Shown: positions 19,169-26,964 of the stretch, piece by piece
Layout of the letters: each line of letters begins with the position of its first letter
Position numbering within the stretch: the stretch's first letter is position 1
Assembly: GCA_017560255.1 (NCBI GenBank)
Contig: JAFYOI010000003.1
Coordinates: 61,376-125,375, forward strand
Source of the DNA: Clostridia bacterium
GTDB lineage: Bacteria; Bacillota; Clostridia; Oscillospirales; Acutalibacteraceae
Length of the DNA stretch: 64,000 bases
Direction: 5' to 3'
The notes under the pieces: generated by a model
Told to the model about the DNA's origin: nothing
Databases searched by the model: none
Seen by the model: only the letters and a program-made list of their open reading frames with translations
Translations under genes and position numbers: made by a program

Positions 19169-19795
19169 ATGGCAAGATATACCGGTCCGGTTTGTAAATT
19201 GTGCCGTCGTGAAGGCAAGAAACTCTTCCTTAAGGGTGAAAGATGCTACACAGGCAAATGTTCCATTGACCGCAGAGCATACGCTCCCGGCCAGCATGGA
19301 CAGAGTCGTAAAAAGGCTTCCGAATATGGTATTCAGTTGCGTGCTAAGCAGCAGGCAAGACGTTACTACGGTATTCCGGAGGGTCAGTTCTATAAATATT
19401 TCTTGATGGCTGAGAGCCGTCAGGGTGTAACTGGTGAGAACTTGCTCCGTATTTGTGAGAGCCGTCTTGATAACATTGTTTATCAGCTCGGTTGGGCAAA
19501 TTCCAGAGCCGATGCTCGTCAGCTCGTTGTTCACGGACATTTCCAGGTGAACGGTAAGAAAGTTGACATTCCGTCCTATCTTACAAGAGTAGGTGAGGTA
19601 GTTTCTATCAGGGATAAGAGCAAGGATAGCGCTAAGATCAAGGAAGTTCTTGAGGCTAACGCTTCCCGTCCCGTTCCGGCTTGGCTTGACAAGAATGCTG
19701 ACGCTTGCGAAGCAAAGATTGTTAAGATGCCCGAGCGTGAAGAGATTGCTGTTCCGGTTGAGGAGCATCTCATCGTTGAGTTCTACTCTAAATAA
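19169..19795 (+). CDS. rpsD: 30S ribosomal protein S4 (cysteine-containing form)
   Basis: A 208-residue S4, a primary 16S rRNA binder. The N-terminus has CKLC and CYTGKC, the zinc-type arrangement, and the S4 RNA-binding domain follows ([39 protein letters not shown]). The 63-nt gap to rpoA is the start of the rpoA-rplQ pair and contains no clear terminator. Confidence 0.98.
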   Translation: MARYTGPVCKLCRREGKKLFLKGERCYTGKCSIDRRAYAPGQHGQSRKKASEYGIQLRAKQQARRYYGIPEGQFYKYFLMAESRQGVTGENLLRICESRLDNIVYQLGWANSRADARQLVVHGHFQVNGKKVDIPSYLTRVGEVVSIRDKSKDSAKIKEVLEANASRPVPAWLDKNADACEAKIVKMPEREEIAVPVEEHLIVEFYSK

Positions 19796-19858
19796 TGACT
19801 TTGTCATTGTTGAGTGGACCAGCATATTTATATGCGTTTTTAAAAGGAGGGTTTTAGA

Positions 19859-20803
19859 ATGATGGAGCGACCCAATATCGAGATTACTAATTTGTCCGCT
19901 GATGGCCGTTACGGTTCATTCGTGCTCGAACCCCTTGAGAGAGGTTACGGCACAACAATCGGAAACAGCCTCAGAAGAGTGCTTTTGTCATCGCTTCCGG
20001 GTTATGCAATCACATCCGTTAAAATCAACGGCGTGTTGCATGAGTTCTCAACAATTCCCGGCGTGAAAGAGGACGTTACAGAGATTGTTCTCAACCTTAA
20101 AGGTGTAATTCCGAAGATTCACTCAGGCGAAGCAAAGACAGTTTTCATTGATGCAACAACCGCAGGCGAAGTTACCGCAGGTGACATCAAAACTGACTCG
20201 GATGTAGAAATCTTGAACCCTGAACATCATATAGCATACCTCGAAGAAGGAGCAGAACTTCACATGGAACTTACTCTCGGTAAGGGCAGAGGTTACGTTT
20301 CTTCTGACCGCAATAAGCAGATTTTGCAACCCGCAATCGGCGTTATTGCAATAGATTCAATCTATACACCTGTTGAGAAGGTAAATTACACTGTTCAGAA
20401 CACTCGTGTCGGACAGATTACCGACTACGACAGACTTACTCTCGAGGTGTGGACAAACGGCTCAATTTCCGCTAAGGAAGCAGTGTCGTTTGGTGCCAAG
20501 ATTCTCAACGAGCATCTCAATCTCTTCGTTGACCTCTCCGATGAGGCAATCAACACAGAGATTATGGTAGAGAAAGATGACAATTCAAAAGCAAAGGTCC
20601 TCGAGATGACCATTGAAGATCTTGACATATCCGTCCGTTCCTTCAACTGTTTGAAGAGAGCGGGAATTAATACGGTAGAAGATTTGATTAGCAAGAGCGA
20701 AAGCGATATGATGAAGGTCAGAAACCTTGGCCGCAAATCTCTTGACGAGGTTGTGGCAAAACTTCTCTCCCTCGGACTTGCGCTTCGCAAAGAGGACGAA
20801 TAA
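19859..20803 (+). CDS. rpoA: RNA polymerase alpha subunit
   Basis: This 314-residue subunit organises the polymerase and reads UP elements. The N-terminal dimer domain ([28 protein letters not shown]) and the C-terminal domain ([35 protein letters not shown]) are complete. Two adjacent ATG codons (19859 and 19862) follow AAGGAGGG; either may be used. Confidence 0.98.
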   Translation: MMERPNIEITNLSADGRYGSFVLEPLERGYGTTIGNSLRRVLLSSLPGYAITSVKINGVLHEFSTIPGVKEDVTEIVLNLKGVIPKIHSGEAKTVFIDATTAGEVTAGDIKTDSDVEILNPEHHIAYLEEGAELHMELTLGKGRGYVSSDRNKQILQPAIGVIAIDSIYTPVEKVNYTVQNTRVGQITDYDRLTLEVWTNGSISAKEAVSFGAKILNEHLNLFVDLSDEAINTEIMVEKDDNSKAKVLEMTIEDLDISVRSFNCLKRAGINTVEDLISKSESDMMKVRNLGRKSLDEVVAKLLSLGLALRKEDE

Positions 20804-20840
20804 ATCGTAAGTTTATTCATTTGGTAAAGGAGTGATTTTA

Positions 20841-21185
20841 ATGCCCGGAACCAGAAAACTTGGTAGACCTACTGATCACAGAAGGGCTATGCTGAGAGGT
20901 ATGGTAACCTACTTGCTCGAAAACGGCAAGATAGAAACAACCGTAACAAGGGCTAAAGAGGTTTCTTCTATGGCTGAGAAGATGATTACTCTTGGTAAGA
21001 AGAATACACTTAGTTCAAGAAGAGCAGCATTGGCATACGTTACAAAGACTGACGTTGTTAAGAAACTCTTTGATGAAATTGCCCCCACATATGCAGACAG
21101 AAACGGTGGTTACTGCCGCATCATCAAAACAGGCGTACGCCGTGGCGATGCTGCTGAAATGTGCATCATTGAACTCGTAAAGTAA
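20841..21185 (+). CDS. rplQ: 50S ribosomal protein L17
   Basis: A 114-residue L17 located near the tunnel exit. It begins [20 protein letters not shown] and ends [18 protein letters not shown] start it at the ATG at 20841, 8 bases after AAAGGAG; an upstream in-frame GTG overlaps the RBS. It is the last gene of the block. Confidence 0.98.
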   Translation: MPGTRKLGRPTDHRRAMLRGMVTYLLENGKIETTVTRAKEVSSMAEKMITLGKKNTLSSRRAALAYVTKTDVVKKLFDEIAPTYADRNGGYCRIIKTGVRRGDAAEMCIIELVK

Positions 21186-21213
21186 TTGCGATTCAATAAG
21201 GTTTGTTAAAATT

Positions 21214-21250
21214 AAAAGCGGAATTGCTCTTGTGAGCAGTTCCGCTTTTT
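21214..21250 (+). terminator. Terminator of the ribosomal protein/rpoA/rplQ block
   Basis: A 16-bp stem (AAAAGCGGAATTGCTC paired with GAGCAGTTCCGCTTTT, one T-G wobble) with loop TTGT is followed by T residues. It lies 28 bases after the rplQ stop. Confidence 0.92.
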
Positions 21251-21254
21251 GTTG

Positions 21255-21474
21255 TTTGGCGTCTTTAGACGTGGAAATAAACCCCCAGTTCTACTGGGGG
21301 AAGAAAAAAGCCGAGCAAAATAACCGCCTACCCTTGTCAGGGGAGGTGGCTGCGGCAACGCCGCAGACGGAAGGGTAGTCAACGTTTTCTCTCCCTCAGT
21401 CTTTTTGCTACGCAAAAATCCAGCTCCCTCGTCAGAGGGAGCCGATAGAACCGAACTTCTACCCGTTTACGGGT
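21255..21474. repeat. 220-bp dispersed repeat, copy 1
   Basis: This non-coding element is almost identical to 25222-25442 (one indel and a few substitutions). It contains several hairpins: GCGTC/GACGT at the left edge, ACCCCCAG/CTGGGGG(G), GCGGC/GCCGC with a CAAC loop region, GCTCCCTC/GAGGGAGC and ACCCGT/ACGGGT at the right edge. The CCCCCAGTTCTACTGGGGG hairpin resembles the subterminal hairpins of IS200/IS605-type elements, so a non-autonomous palindrome-associated element is possible. No transposase is nearby. Confidence 0.75.
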
Positions 21475-21571
21475 TGCAGTGCGTGTGATGCGATAATAAT
21501 GTTTCGGTACCCCTTACAGGGGTTAAGCCGGTAATATCCCCTTATAGGGGCAGTGCAAACCATCAGTTGAA

Positions 21572-21601
21572 CTGGTGGTTTTGATTATGCAAAAAACACG
21601 C
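21572..21601. repeat. Interrupted palindrome next to repeat copy 1
   Basis: AAACCATCAGTT and AACTGGTGGTTT pair around a G with one wobble. CCAGTTCAACTGG-type hairpins are the usual foldback recognised by IS200/IS605 Y1 transposases, which supports reading the 21255-21600 stretch as an element remnant. On the plus strand it could also act as a weak terminator. Confidence 0.4.
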
Positions 21602-21627
21602 TATGAGATATCACAGCGTGTTTTTTT
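21591..21627. terminator. Bidirectional terminator downstream of the minus-strand gene
   Basis: AAAAAACACGCT (21591-21602) pairs with AGCGTGTTTTTT (21615-21626), with T runs on both strands. It ends the minus-strand gene that stops at 21667. Confidence 0.85.
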
Positions 21628-21666
21628 GAGGTGTATTTATCGTATTATTTGAGGGTCAGATTTTTG

Positions 21667-22524
21667 TTAATTCTCATTGATTACTTCGCAGTTTTGTGAA
21701 ACCCACGCAACACCAAGGATTTTTTCTTCTCCGCTGTCAAAACGGATCACAAGTCTTGGCTCGGTTGCGGTTACAACACCCCTGCCGAATGCTTTGTGGA
21801 TTATAATTGTGCCCATTGCGATTTCGGGTGCTTTGGGCTCGGGCTTCGACTCAGTTTTTACGGATTCAACTTTCGGCACGGAGTAAACCGTTTCAACAAA
21901 ACTGTCAAAATCCCTCACCTTGTCAATGAGTCCCGCTCTTGAAAGTGAAACAAAAATTGCCGCCGCCTGAGCCTGACAACTGATTGATTTGGCAGGATTG
22001 AAAACAATGTCCGTAAAAGCATCGTATTTCAATATTTCATTTGCAATTTCGGGATTTTCCAAAAGCGCATTTATGTAAAGGAAATTGTAAAAAGCGGATT
22101 CGGGCACGTTCGGGTAATCTTTACCTTCAAACTGAAATTTAATCAATCTTCCGCTGTTTCTGAGTCTGTCATCTCCCTTTGCGCTTTTCGATTTGTCCGT
22201 TGTTATCAGGTCGGAGAACGGTCCACCGTTTTGAAAAACCTTACTGCCCTGATAAACTTTTTCAACTTCAACCGAAGCGTTGAGCGAGGGAACAAATTTC
22301 TTGAGATTGAATGCACTTGCGCGTACGCCAACTTCATTTTCGGACTTGCTTGAAATTTCAAGAACTTTCATTTCAGGGTGCAATGTTTCAAATTGTGAGT
22401 GAATGGCGGCAATATTCTTGCGGCTCTGTGAAACAGCAAAACCACCCGCCCACTCAATTTCAGTGTTGAACACATTGCAAAATCCTCTTCCTTTTGAAAC
22501 ATAAAACACCGGTCTTTTAGCCAT
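21667..22524 (-). CDS. Uncharacterised protein with C-terminal UvrD-tudor-like domain
   Basis: A 285-residue cytoplasmic protein with no signal peptide. I start it at MAKRPVFYVSKGRG because GGAGG is 9 bases upstream; a longer reading begins within that RBS. The N-terminal two-thirds is an unrecognised alpha/beta domain with VLEISSKSENEVGVRASAFNL and a GGPFSDL block, followed by a proline/lysine-rich linker at about residues 222-238. The last 45 residues (GTIIIHKAFGRGVV...IRFDSGEEKIL) resemble the small beta-barrel at the end of UvrD/PcrA helicases, which binds RNA polymerase. The whole protein could be linked to transcription or DNA processing, but this is inference. Confidence 0.7.
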   Translation of the reverse strand: MAKRPVFYVSKGRGFCNVFNTEIEWAGGFAVSQSRKNIAAIHSQFETLHPEMKVLEISSKSENEVGVRASAFNLKKFVPSLNASVEVEKVYQGSKVFQNGGPFSDLITTDKSKSAKGDDRLRNSGRLIKFQFEGKDYPNVPESAFYNFLYINALLENPEIANEILKYDAFTDIVFNPAKSISCQAQAAAIFVSLSRAGLIDKVRDFDSFVETVYSVPKVESVKTESKPEPKAPEIAMGTIIIHKAFGRGVVTATEPRLVIRFDSGEEKILGVAWVSQNCEVINEN

Positions 22525-22552
22525 AATTTCTTCCTCCATTTTCTTAAATCAT

Positions 22553-22581
22553 ATTATATCACGTAATGCGGGAAAAGTTAA
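22553..22581 (-). promoter_or_regulatory. Candidate promoter for the tudor-like protein
   Basis: On the minus strand TTAACT (22576-22581) and TATAAT (22553-22558) are 17 bp apart, just upstream of the RBS. Confidence 0.55.
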
Positions 22582-22710
22582 CCCGACATTATAACGGTTC
22601 TTCATAAACTTTTTTCGCGTTTGATTTAAATTTTTCTGATATTTTAAAAAAACATACGGAACGAACACAAGTCGTCCCCTACGAAAAGATTTGGATTGAG
22701 TGCGAAAACA

Positions 22711-22741
22711 AAAAGCAGACGAGCAAAATTCGTCTGCTTTT
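22711..22741 (-). terminator. Terminator of the four-TM membrane protein gene
   Basis: AAAAGCAGACGA (22711-22722) pairs perfectly with TCGTCTGCTTTT (22730-22741) around a 7-nt loop. It has T/A runs on both sides, so it can work in either direction. Confidence 0.88.
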
Positions 22742-22778
22742 TTAATTACTACACAATAAAACTGCTTGTTACAACCAA

Positions 22779-23297
22779 TTATATAGAATCAGGCATTTTG
22801 TTAAGCCAGGTACGAGCGCCTTGGCGTGAACGTCGCAATATCACTAAGCTGATAAGAATAGCGATATTGAATACAATGAACACCAGATATGACCACCATT
22901 CTTCACAAAGATAATCTATTACAATGAAGTTTGTCGGCAAATCCAGAACACAAAGAATGAACAGACCAATTGATCCCGCGTTTGAGCAGGAGCGGTTTAT
23001 TGCAAACAAAACACAGAACACCAAAAAAGCGATTATCAGCGTGAATATGACCACGATGAAAACGATGGTTGCAGTGTCGTTATCAATAAAACCATTTGTA
23101 AACATTAAGAACAACGGAGCACCAAAACCGGTAGAAAGAAGTAACTCCACATAGGTCCAGGTCCATGGCAGACGTAAATGTGGCTGGGATAACTCTATAG
23201 CGAGAAGCGTGATAATAAGCAGGGGGACAATCCCTTTCCAGAATAGAAAGACGCTTGTTGTTATGTGCAACGGGTTGTTTTGAAATAATCTTTTCAT
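22779..23297 (-). CDS. Small membrane protein with about four transmembrane segments
   Basis: This 172-residue hydrophobic protein of unknown function has segments near residues 14-34, 47-65, 76-100 and 140-160, a tryptophan-rich LPWTWTYVE loop and a basic C-terminus (RRSRQGAR). AAGGAGG lies 10 bases before the ATG, and a terminator follows, so it is a monocistronic unit. No family recognised. Confidence 0.7.
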   Translation of the reverse strand: MKRLFQNNPLHITTSVFLFWKGIVPLLIITLLAIELSQPHLRLPWTWTYVELLLSTGFGAPLFLMFTNGFIDNDTATIVFIVVIFTLIIAFLVFCVLFAINRSCSNAGSIGLFILCVLDLPTNFIVIDYLCEEWWSYLVFIVFNIAILISLVILRRSRQGARTWLNKMPDSI

Positions 23298-23322
23298 TGG
23301 TGCAGCACCTCCTTATATTTTC

Positions 23323-23350
23323 ATTATAAATCATATTACATTTTTTTCAA
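23323..23350 (-). promoter_or_regulatory. Promoter of the four-TM membrane protein gene
   Basis: Minus-strand TTGAAA (23345-23350) and TATAAT (23323-23328) are spaced by 16 bp, directly upstream of the RBS. Confidence 0.65.
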
Positions 23351-23389
23351 TAAAATTTTTTCTCCAACTGCGCGTATGTATTTTCGTCC

Positions 23390-23790
23390 GTGTCATCCTG
23401 AGCGTAGTTTGTGACGACGAGGCTCGGATGAGGTGTAAAGGATGCCGCTTTTACCGAATCCCACCACCAACGCTAGCGTTGGTCCCCCTCCCTTTAAGGC
23501 AAGGGATGCCGACAGAAATGCAATCCTCCCATACGCTCTCAAATTGAAACGAACGATGAAGAGCCTCCCTCTGACGAGGGAGGTGGCTGTGGCATAGCCA
23601 CAGACGGAGGGAGAGAAAACCAAAAATATTTTGTCGCTTTTTGCTCTCTCCCCCAGTCTTTTGCTACGCAAAATCCAGCCCCCTCCCAGAGGGAGCCTTT
23701 TTATTGCTTTGCAATGCAAAGCCACCTTACTTATTACCTCTTCACTATTACTTCTTACTTCAGCTTGTAGGGGGCGACGTCCTGTAAATT
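23390..23790. repeat. Gene-free stretch of mixed dispersed repeats
   Basis: The stretch holds pieces of at least three interspersed elements. GTCATCCTGAGCG starts near 23392. Bases 23565-23715 are a relative of the 220-bp repeat (CCTCCCTCTGACGAGGGAGGTGGC, a GCATAGCC/GGCATAGC-type hairpin, GCTACGCAAAATCCAG and a final GAGGGAGCC). GTAGGGGGCGACG lies at 23765-23777. Long apparent reading frames across it have no RBS and are not genes. Confidence 0.6.
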
Positions 23791-23801
23791 TATATAAATT
23801 C

Positions 23802-23830
23802 TTGAATTATCCCCCGTATTATGATAGGAT
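23802..23830 (+). promoter_or_regulatory. Candidate promoter of the nucleosidase-LUD operon
   Basis: TTGAAT (23802-23807) and TAGGAT (23825-23830) are 17 bp apart, 25 bases before the start codon. Confidence 0.5.
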
Positions 23831-23855
23831 AAAAAGAAGCAAGGAGATGATTTTA

Positions 23856-24560
23856 ATGGATAAAAATTTGAAAATAGGTTTGATTTTTGCTGACGATACC
23901 GAATACGTACCGTTTGTGAAAAGAATGGAAAAATACAGTGTAAAAAATGAAAAGAAAAGGGGCAACGAGGGTTGTGTTATCACTGCCGAAAAGAACGGCA
24001 GAATAATTGAAATACACGCGGTACAGAGTGGAATAGGCAAGGTTAAAGCGGCAACTGCGGCGGCATTTCTGATTGCCGACGATAAGGTTGATTGGGTTAT
24101 GAATCTTGGCTTTTCGGGCGCTGTCAGCGGACTTCGCAGGGGAATGATTGCCTGCGGCGAGAGTTACTGCGAGGTTGACTTTGATTTAAGTCCCCTTGGC
24201 TACAAGCCCGGTCAGAAGGAGAGAAACGCGGACATAATCATCACCGCTGACAAAACTCTGCTTGACCTTGTTTGCCGACTTGATTACGTTGTGAAAACAA
24301 CAATGGGTACGGGCGATTTCTTCCTTGACGACGGCGTGAGAAAAAAGGCGATTTATGAAACTTTCGGTGTAAACAGTTTTGATATGGAGAGCGCGGCAAT
24401 TGCCGACGTTTGCAAACAGCAGGAGATTCCCTTTGTGTCAATCCGCAAAATCTCCGACGATGCCGACGACAACGCAACAGGGGATTATTGCAATATGGCG
24501 TACAGTGATGACGCCTCACTTTCCGAAACAATGTTTGACTTCATTGAAAACGTGCTTTAA
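23856..24560 (+). CDS. MTA/SAH nucleosidase-like protein (PNP/UDP family)
   Basis: This 234-residue protein begins at the ATG preceded by AAGGAG; upstream in-frame codons belong to repeat DNA. The pattern IGLIFADDTEYVPF, HAVQSGIGKVKAATAAAFLI, LGFSGAV, FDMESAAIADVC and RKISDDADDNA follows 5'-methylthioadenosine/S-adenosylhomocysteine nucleosidases, which split the N-glycosidic bond of MTA and SAH. The usual EMEGAAIA is DMESAAIA here, so the exact substrate is less certain; phosphorylase relatives share the fold. It is 15 bp from the LUD gene and likely co-transcribed. Confidence 0.8.
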   Translation: MDKNLKIGLIFADDTEYVPFVKRMEKYSVKNEKKRGNEGCVITAEKNGRIIEIHAVQSGIGKVKAATAAAFLIADDKVDWVMNLGFSGAVSGLRRGMIACGESYCEVDFDLSPLGYKPGQKERNADIIITADKTLLDLVCRLDYVVKTTMGTGDFFLDDGVRKKAIYETFGVNSFDMESAAIADVCKQQEIPFVSIRKISDDADDNATGDYCNMAYSDDASLSETMFDFIENVL

Positions 24561-24575
24561 TGGAGGGCGGCTGAT

Positions 24576-25184
24576 ATGGAAAAATTTGATTTATTGAAAA
24601 AGAATTTACTTTCTCTTGGGTATGGTGTCAGTTGTTTTGACACCGCTGAAAATGCGGCTCAATACCTTAACGCGCAGATTGACGGTCAGAGTGTCGGCTT
24701 TGGCGGTTCGATGACGCTTGAGAAAATGGGATTGTATGAAAGCCTTTCTGCTCACAATCAGGTGTTCTGGCACCACAGAATTCCCGAGGGCAAAACTCAC
24801 GATGATATGCGAAAATTGGCAAACGCCGCCGACATCTATATTTCGTCGGTCAACGGAATTGCCGAAAGCGGAGAAATTGTAAACATAGACGGCAGATGCA
24901 ATCGTGTCGCATCGATTTTCTACGGCCACAAGAAAGTTTATCTTGTAATCGGCACCAATAAAATCGCAAAGGATTACGACGGCGCACTTTACAGGGCGAG
25001 AAATATCGCGTCACCCCTCAATGCAAAACGTCTTGGAATGAAAACTCCCTGTGCGGTGAATGCCGACAAGTGCTACGACTGCAACAGCCCCGACCGAATC
25101 TGCCGCGGATTGTCTGTGTTGTGGACAAAACCCAGCGGTTGCGACTATGAAATCGTACTGATAAATGAAGAATTAGGCTACTGA
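24576..25184 (+). CDS. LUD domain protein
   Basis: A 202-residue LUD-domain (DUF162) protein. Hallmarks are VGFGGSMTLEKMGLYESL near residue 40 and GIAESGEIVNIDGRCNRVASIFYGHKKVYLVIGTNKIA in the middle. A C-terminal Cys pair (KCYDCNSPDRIC) is typical of the stand-alone form. LUD proteins include LutB/LutC of lactate oxidation, but stand-alone clostridial members have no assigned reaction. GGAGGG precedes the ATG. The pairing with a nucleosidase gives no obvious pathway. Confidence 0.85.
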   Translation: MEKFDLLKKNLLSLGYGVSCFDTAENAAQYLNAQIDGQSVGFGGSMTLEKMGLYESLSAHNQVFWHHRIPEGKTHDDMRKLANAADIYISSVNGIAESGEIVNIDGRCNRVASIFYGHKKVYLVIGTNKIAKDYDGALYRARNIASPLNAKRLGMKTPCAVNADKCYDCNSPDRICRGLSVLWTKPSGCDYEIVLINEELGY

Positions 25185-25190
25185 AATCAA

Positions 25191-25224
25191 AACACCCGAA
25201 GACGAATCTTCGGGTGTTATTTTT
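25191..25224 (+). terminator. Terminator of the nucleosidase-LUD operon
   Basis: A perfect 12-bp stem (AACACCCGAAGA with TCTTCGGGTGTT) and CGAA loop is followed by ATTTTT, 7 bases after the stop codon. It abuts repeat copy 2. Confidence 0.92.
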
Positions 25225-25442
25225 GGCGTCTTTGGACGTGGAAATAAACCCCCAGTTCTACTGGGGGAAGACAAAAAGCCGAGCAAAATAACCGCCTACC
25301 CTTGTCAGGGGAGGTGGCTGCGGCAACGCCGCAGACGGAGGGGTAGTCAACGTTTTCTCTCCCTCAGTCTTTTTGCTACGCAAAAATCCAGCTCCCTCGT
25401 CAGAGGGAGCCGATAGAACCGAACTTCTACCCGTTTACGGGT
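25222..25442. repeat. 220-bp dispersed repeat, copy 2
   Basis: This nearly exact duplicate of 21255-21474 differs by an extra C in GAAGACAAAAAGCC, GGACG for AGACG near the left edge, and one more substitution. Both copies sit directly after a strong rho-independent terminator on the plus strand, which may be an insertion preference. Copy 2 ends 8 bases before the stop codon of the minus-strand ECF gene. Confidence 0.78.
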
Positions 25443-25450
25443 GGTTATGA

Positions 25451-26002
25451 TTATTTTCTGCCTGATTTATAGAATTGCCGTTTCAGTTTCCGGAATAATG
25501 ACTCAAGCGGCTTGAAAAGGGTGATGAAAACAACCGCATTTGAAACGATGTGCGTAACATAAAACCATACGCCACGCAGGTAATAAATTGAAAAGCGTTT
25601 AAAGAAATTGTTCCAGTAACCCGAAAACAGACCGACGTCAACAAGGCTTGTCAGTATGCCGAAGCCAAAGGTCATCACCATTATTATTCCCGTTAAAACA
25701 AATCGGTTTGAAATTCCTTTTTTACCGAGCAGCCAGAATGTAACAGCAAGGAGCGGCCAGTATATGAGGTAGGAGATAACCCAGGTGTTGATGCCCCAGA
25801 TGAGCATTTCTGCAACGACGAAAATGACCGACGCTAAAACTCCGCACGGCCCGAAAACGTAGCCGTAGAGGGCGAGTAGTAAACTGACAAGTTCGATATT
25901 GGGAAGTGCAGAGAGGGCGAGTTTGACGGCTTCAAGCGTTGCCGCCATAACTCCCGTCAACGCAACGTCGGTTACACTGAAAGAAAATCTCGGTTTGTTC
26001 AT
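25451..26002 (-). CDS. ECF transporter S component, probable cobalamin/corrinoid
   Basis: A 183-residue membrane protein with about six hydrophobic segments: TGVMAATLEAVKLALSALPNIELVSLLLALYGYVFGP is the typical entrance of an ECF substrate-binding (S) component. It starts at MNKPRF, one base after the stop of the DUF4430 gene, so translation is coupled and it has no own RBS. Control by a B12 riboswitch upstream of the pair implies that the substrate is cobalamin or a corrinoid. EcfA and EcfT are not in the window, consistent with a shared (group II) energising module. Confidence 0.82.
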   Translation of the reverse strand: MNKPRFSFSVTDVALTGVMAATLEAVKLALSALPNIELVSLLLALYGYVFGPCGVLASVIFVVAEMLIWGINTWVISYLIYWPLLAVTFWLLGKKGISNRFVLTGIIMVMTFGFGILTSLVDVGLFSGYWNNFFKRFSIYYLRGVWFYVTHIVSNAVVFITLFKPLESLFRKLKRQFYKSGRK

Positions 26003-26003
26003 T

Positions 26004-26480
26004 TTAGAAAGCGATTGTGCCGATGTAGATTGTGCATCCCGCTTCAATCGTCAGTTCGCTTGCGCCAACGCCTGCAGATGTGAGCGTTTTGCCGCCAAAT
26101 CTTATGGTTTTTGCATACTGTGAAACGTCGAAATCTTTCTCAACGGTTGTGTAGATGTAGATGTAATTATTGTCTCGTTGTGAGAGATCGCCGACCTTTG
26201 TCAGATATGATCCATATCCCGAGTCTTCGGCAGTGTATTTAAGTCCGTGTTTTTGGTTGAGATATTCAAGTACGGATATAAGCCCTTCTTTGATTTCAAG
26301 GCGGTCGGGTTCAACCTCGTAAATGGTGGGGGATAGAGCGCCGATAACGATTGTTATCGTTTGGGCTTTTACCTTAGTTGTTGTGGTGGTTGTTGAGCCG
26401 TTCTCTGAACAAGCCGCGAATGAGAACGTGGCAAAGATGATAACAAGGACAAGAACGATTGATGAAATTCTTTTTTTCAT
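26004..26480 (-). CDS. DUF4430 lipoprotein under B12 riboswitch control
   Basis: This 158-residue exported lipoprotein has signal peptide MKKRISSIVLVLVII, lipobox FSFAAC near residues 19-24, a short Thr-rich linker, then a ~120-residue DUF4430 (transcobalamin C-domain-like) domain with SVLEYLNQKHGLKYTAEDSGYGSYLTKVGDL and a final GCTIYIGTIAF. GGAGG is 7 bases before the ATG. Its gene lies between a cobalamin riboswitch and an ECF S component. The likely job is catching corrinoid outside the cell and passing it to that transporter. Binding is inferred, not shown. Confidence 0.82.
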   Translation of the reverse strand: MKKRISSIVLVLVIIFATFSFAACSENGSTTTTTTKVKAQTITIVIGALSPTIYEVEPDRLEIKEGLISVLEYLNQKHGLKYTAEDSGYGSYLTKVGDLSQRDNNYIYIYTTVEKDFDVSQYAKTIRFGGKTLTSAGVGASELTIEAGCTIYIGTIAF

Positions 26481-26512
26481 TTTTCTACCTCCGTAATTTT
26501 GTAAAAATAAAT

Positions 26513-26532
26513 GCCCTCCCGAGCGGGAAGGC
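26513..26532 (-). terminator. Terminator-like hairpin of the B12 riboswitch expression platform
   Basis: On the minus strand GCCTTCCCG and CGGGAGGGC pair with a 2-nt loop and are followed by ATTTATTTTT. It lies between the aptamer and the DUF4430 start codon, where the ligand-bound state would end transcription. Confidence 0.75.
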
Positions 26533-26610
26533 AAGGAAACAGCGTCATTAAGGTTGCAACGCAACTCACGGATTGCCGCTTTCCCTTGCCCGAAAGCGCA
26601 CCCGAACAAA

Positions 26611-26738
26611 AGTAATAGGGCAGGTTTTCCGACTTATGACGCGCGGTCAATTACGGTAATGGCTGTTGCGATGGATTTTCACCAAGATTCCCCTGTTGAC
26701 AGTTTGCGCCGAAGCGCTCCTGATCCGAATTACTGTTA
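26611..26738 (-). promoter_or_regulatory. Cobalamin riboswitch
   Basis: Read on the minus strand, the element has P1 (AGTAA/TTACT), the core GGGAATC then GGTGAAAATCC, the GCAACAGCC..ACCGTAA junction and the nearly invariant B12 box AGTCGGAAAACCTGCC at 26619-26634. This matches the conserved adenosylcobalamin/cobalamin aptamer. A terminator hairpin follows before the DUF4430-ECF operon. Ligand subtype (adenosyl or hydroxo/methyl) cannot be told by eye. Confidence 0.92.
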
Positions 26739-26761
26739 AGTTTTAAATTTGCTGTGAGGAT

Positions 26762-26790
26762 ATTTTATCATCGTTGTCGTTCTTTGTCAA
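26762..26790 (-). promoter_or_regulatory. Promoter of the B12 riboswitch operon
   Basis: Minus-strand TTGACA (26785-26790) is a perfect -35 box; TAAAAT (26762-26767) follows at 17 bp. The start point would fall about 15 bases before the aptamer. Confidence 0.8.
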
Positions 26791-26923
26791 GCGCGTGAAA
26801 ATGTAAAAATTCAATAACAACTCATCGGTTAACTGTAATTATCGGCGCTTCGTATCCTCTCGCTCATTCAATCGTGGGGCGTTTTCCACACCTGACAACC
26901 ATTGAAAAGATTCAATATTAATC

Positions 26924-26956
26924 AAAAAACTTCCCTGCCCGACGGACAAGGAAGTT
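26924..26956 (-). terminator. Probable terminator of the 285-aa membrane protein gene
   Basis: On the minus strand GAACTTCC pairs with GGAAGTT across a 15-nt loop and is followed by six T residues, 9 bases after the stop codon. Confidence 0.65.
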
Positions 26957-26964
26957 CGCTTTTT

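Noticed and set aside
18920..19825. A 301-codon minus-strand frame opposite rpsK and rpsD.
   Set aside because: It is an antisense shadow of two near-invariant ribosomal genes with strong codon bias. There is no RBS and the product has no domain-like pattern.
23631..23855. An upstream extension of the nucleosidase gene (75 extra codons).
   Set aside because: The extension reads through repeat DNA and crosses the candidate promoter; AAGGAG directly precedes the ATG at 23856.
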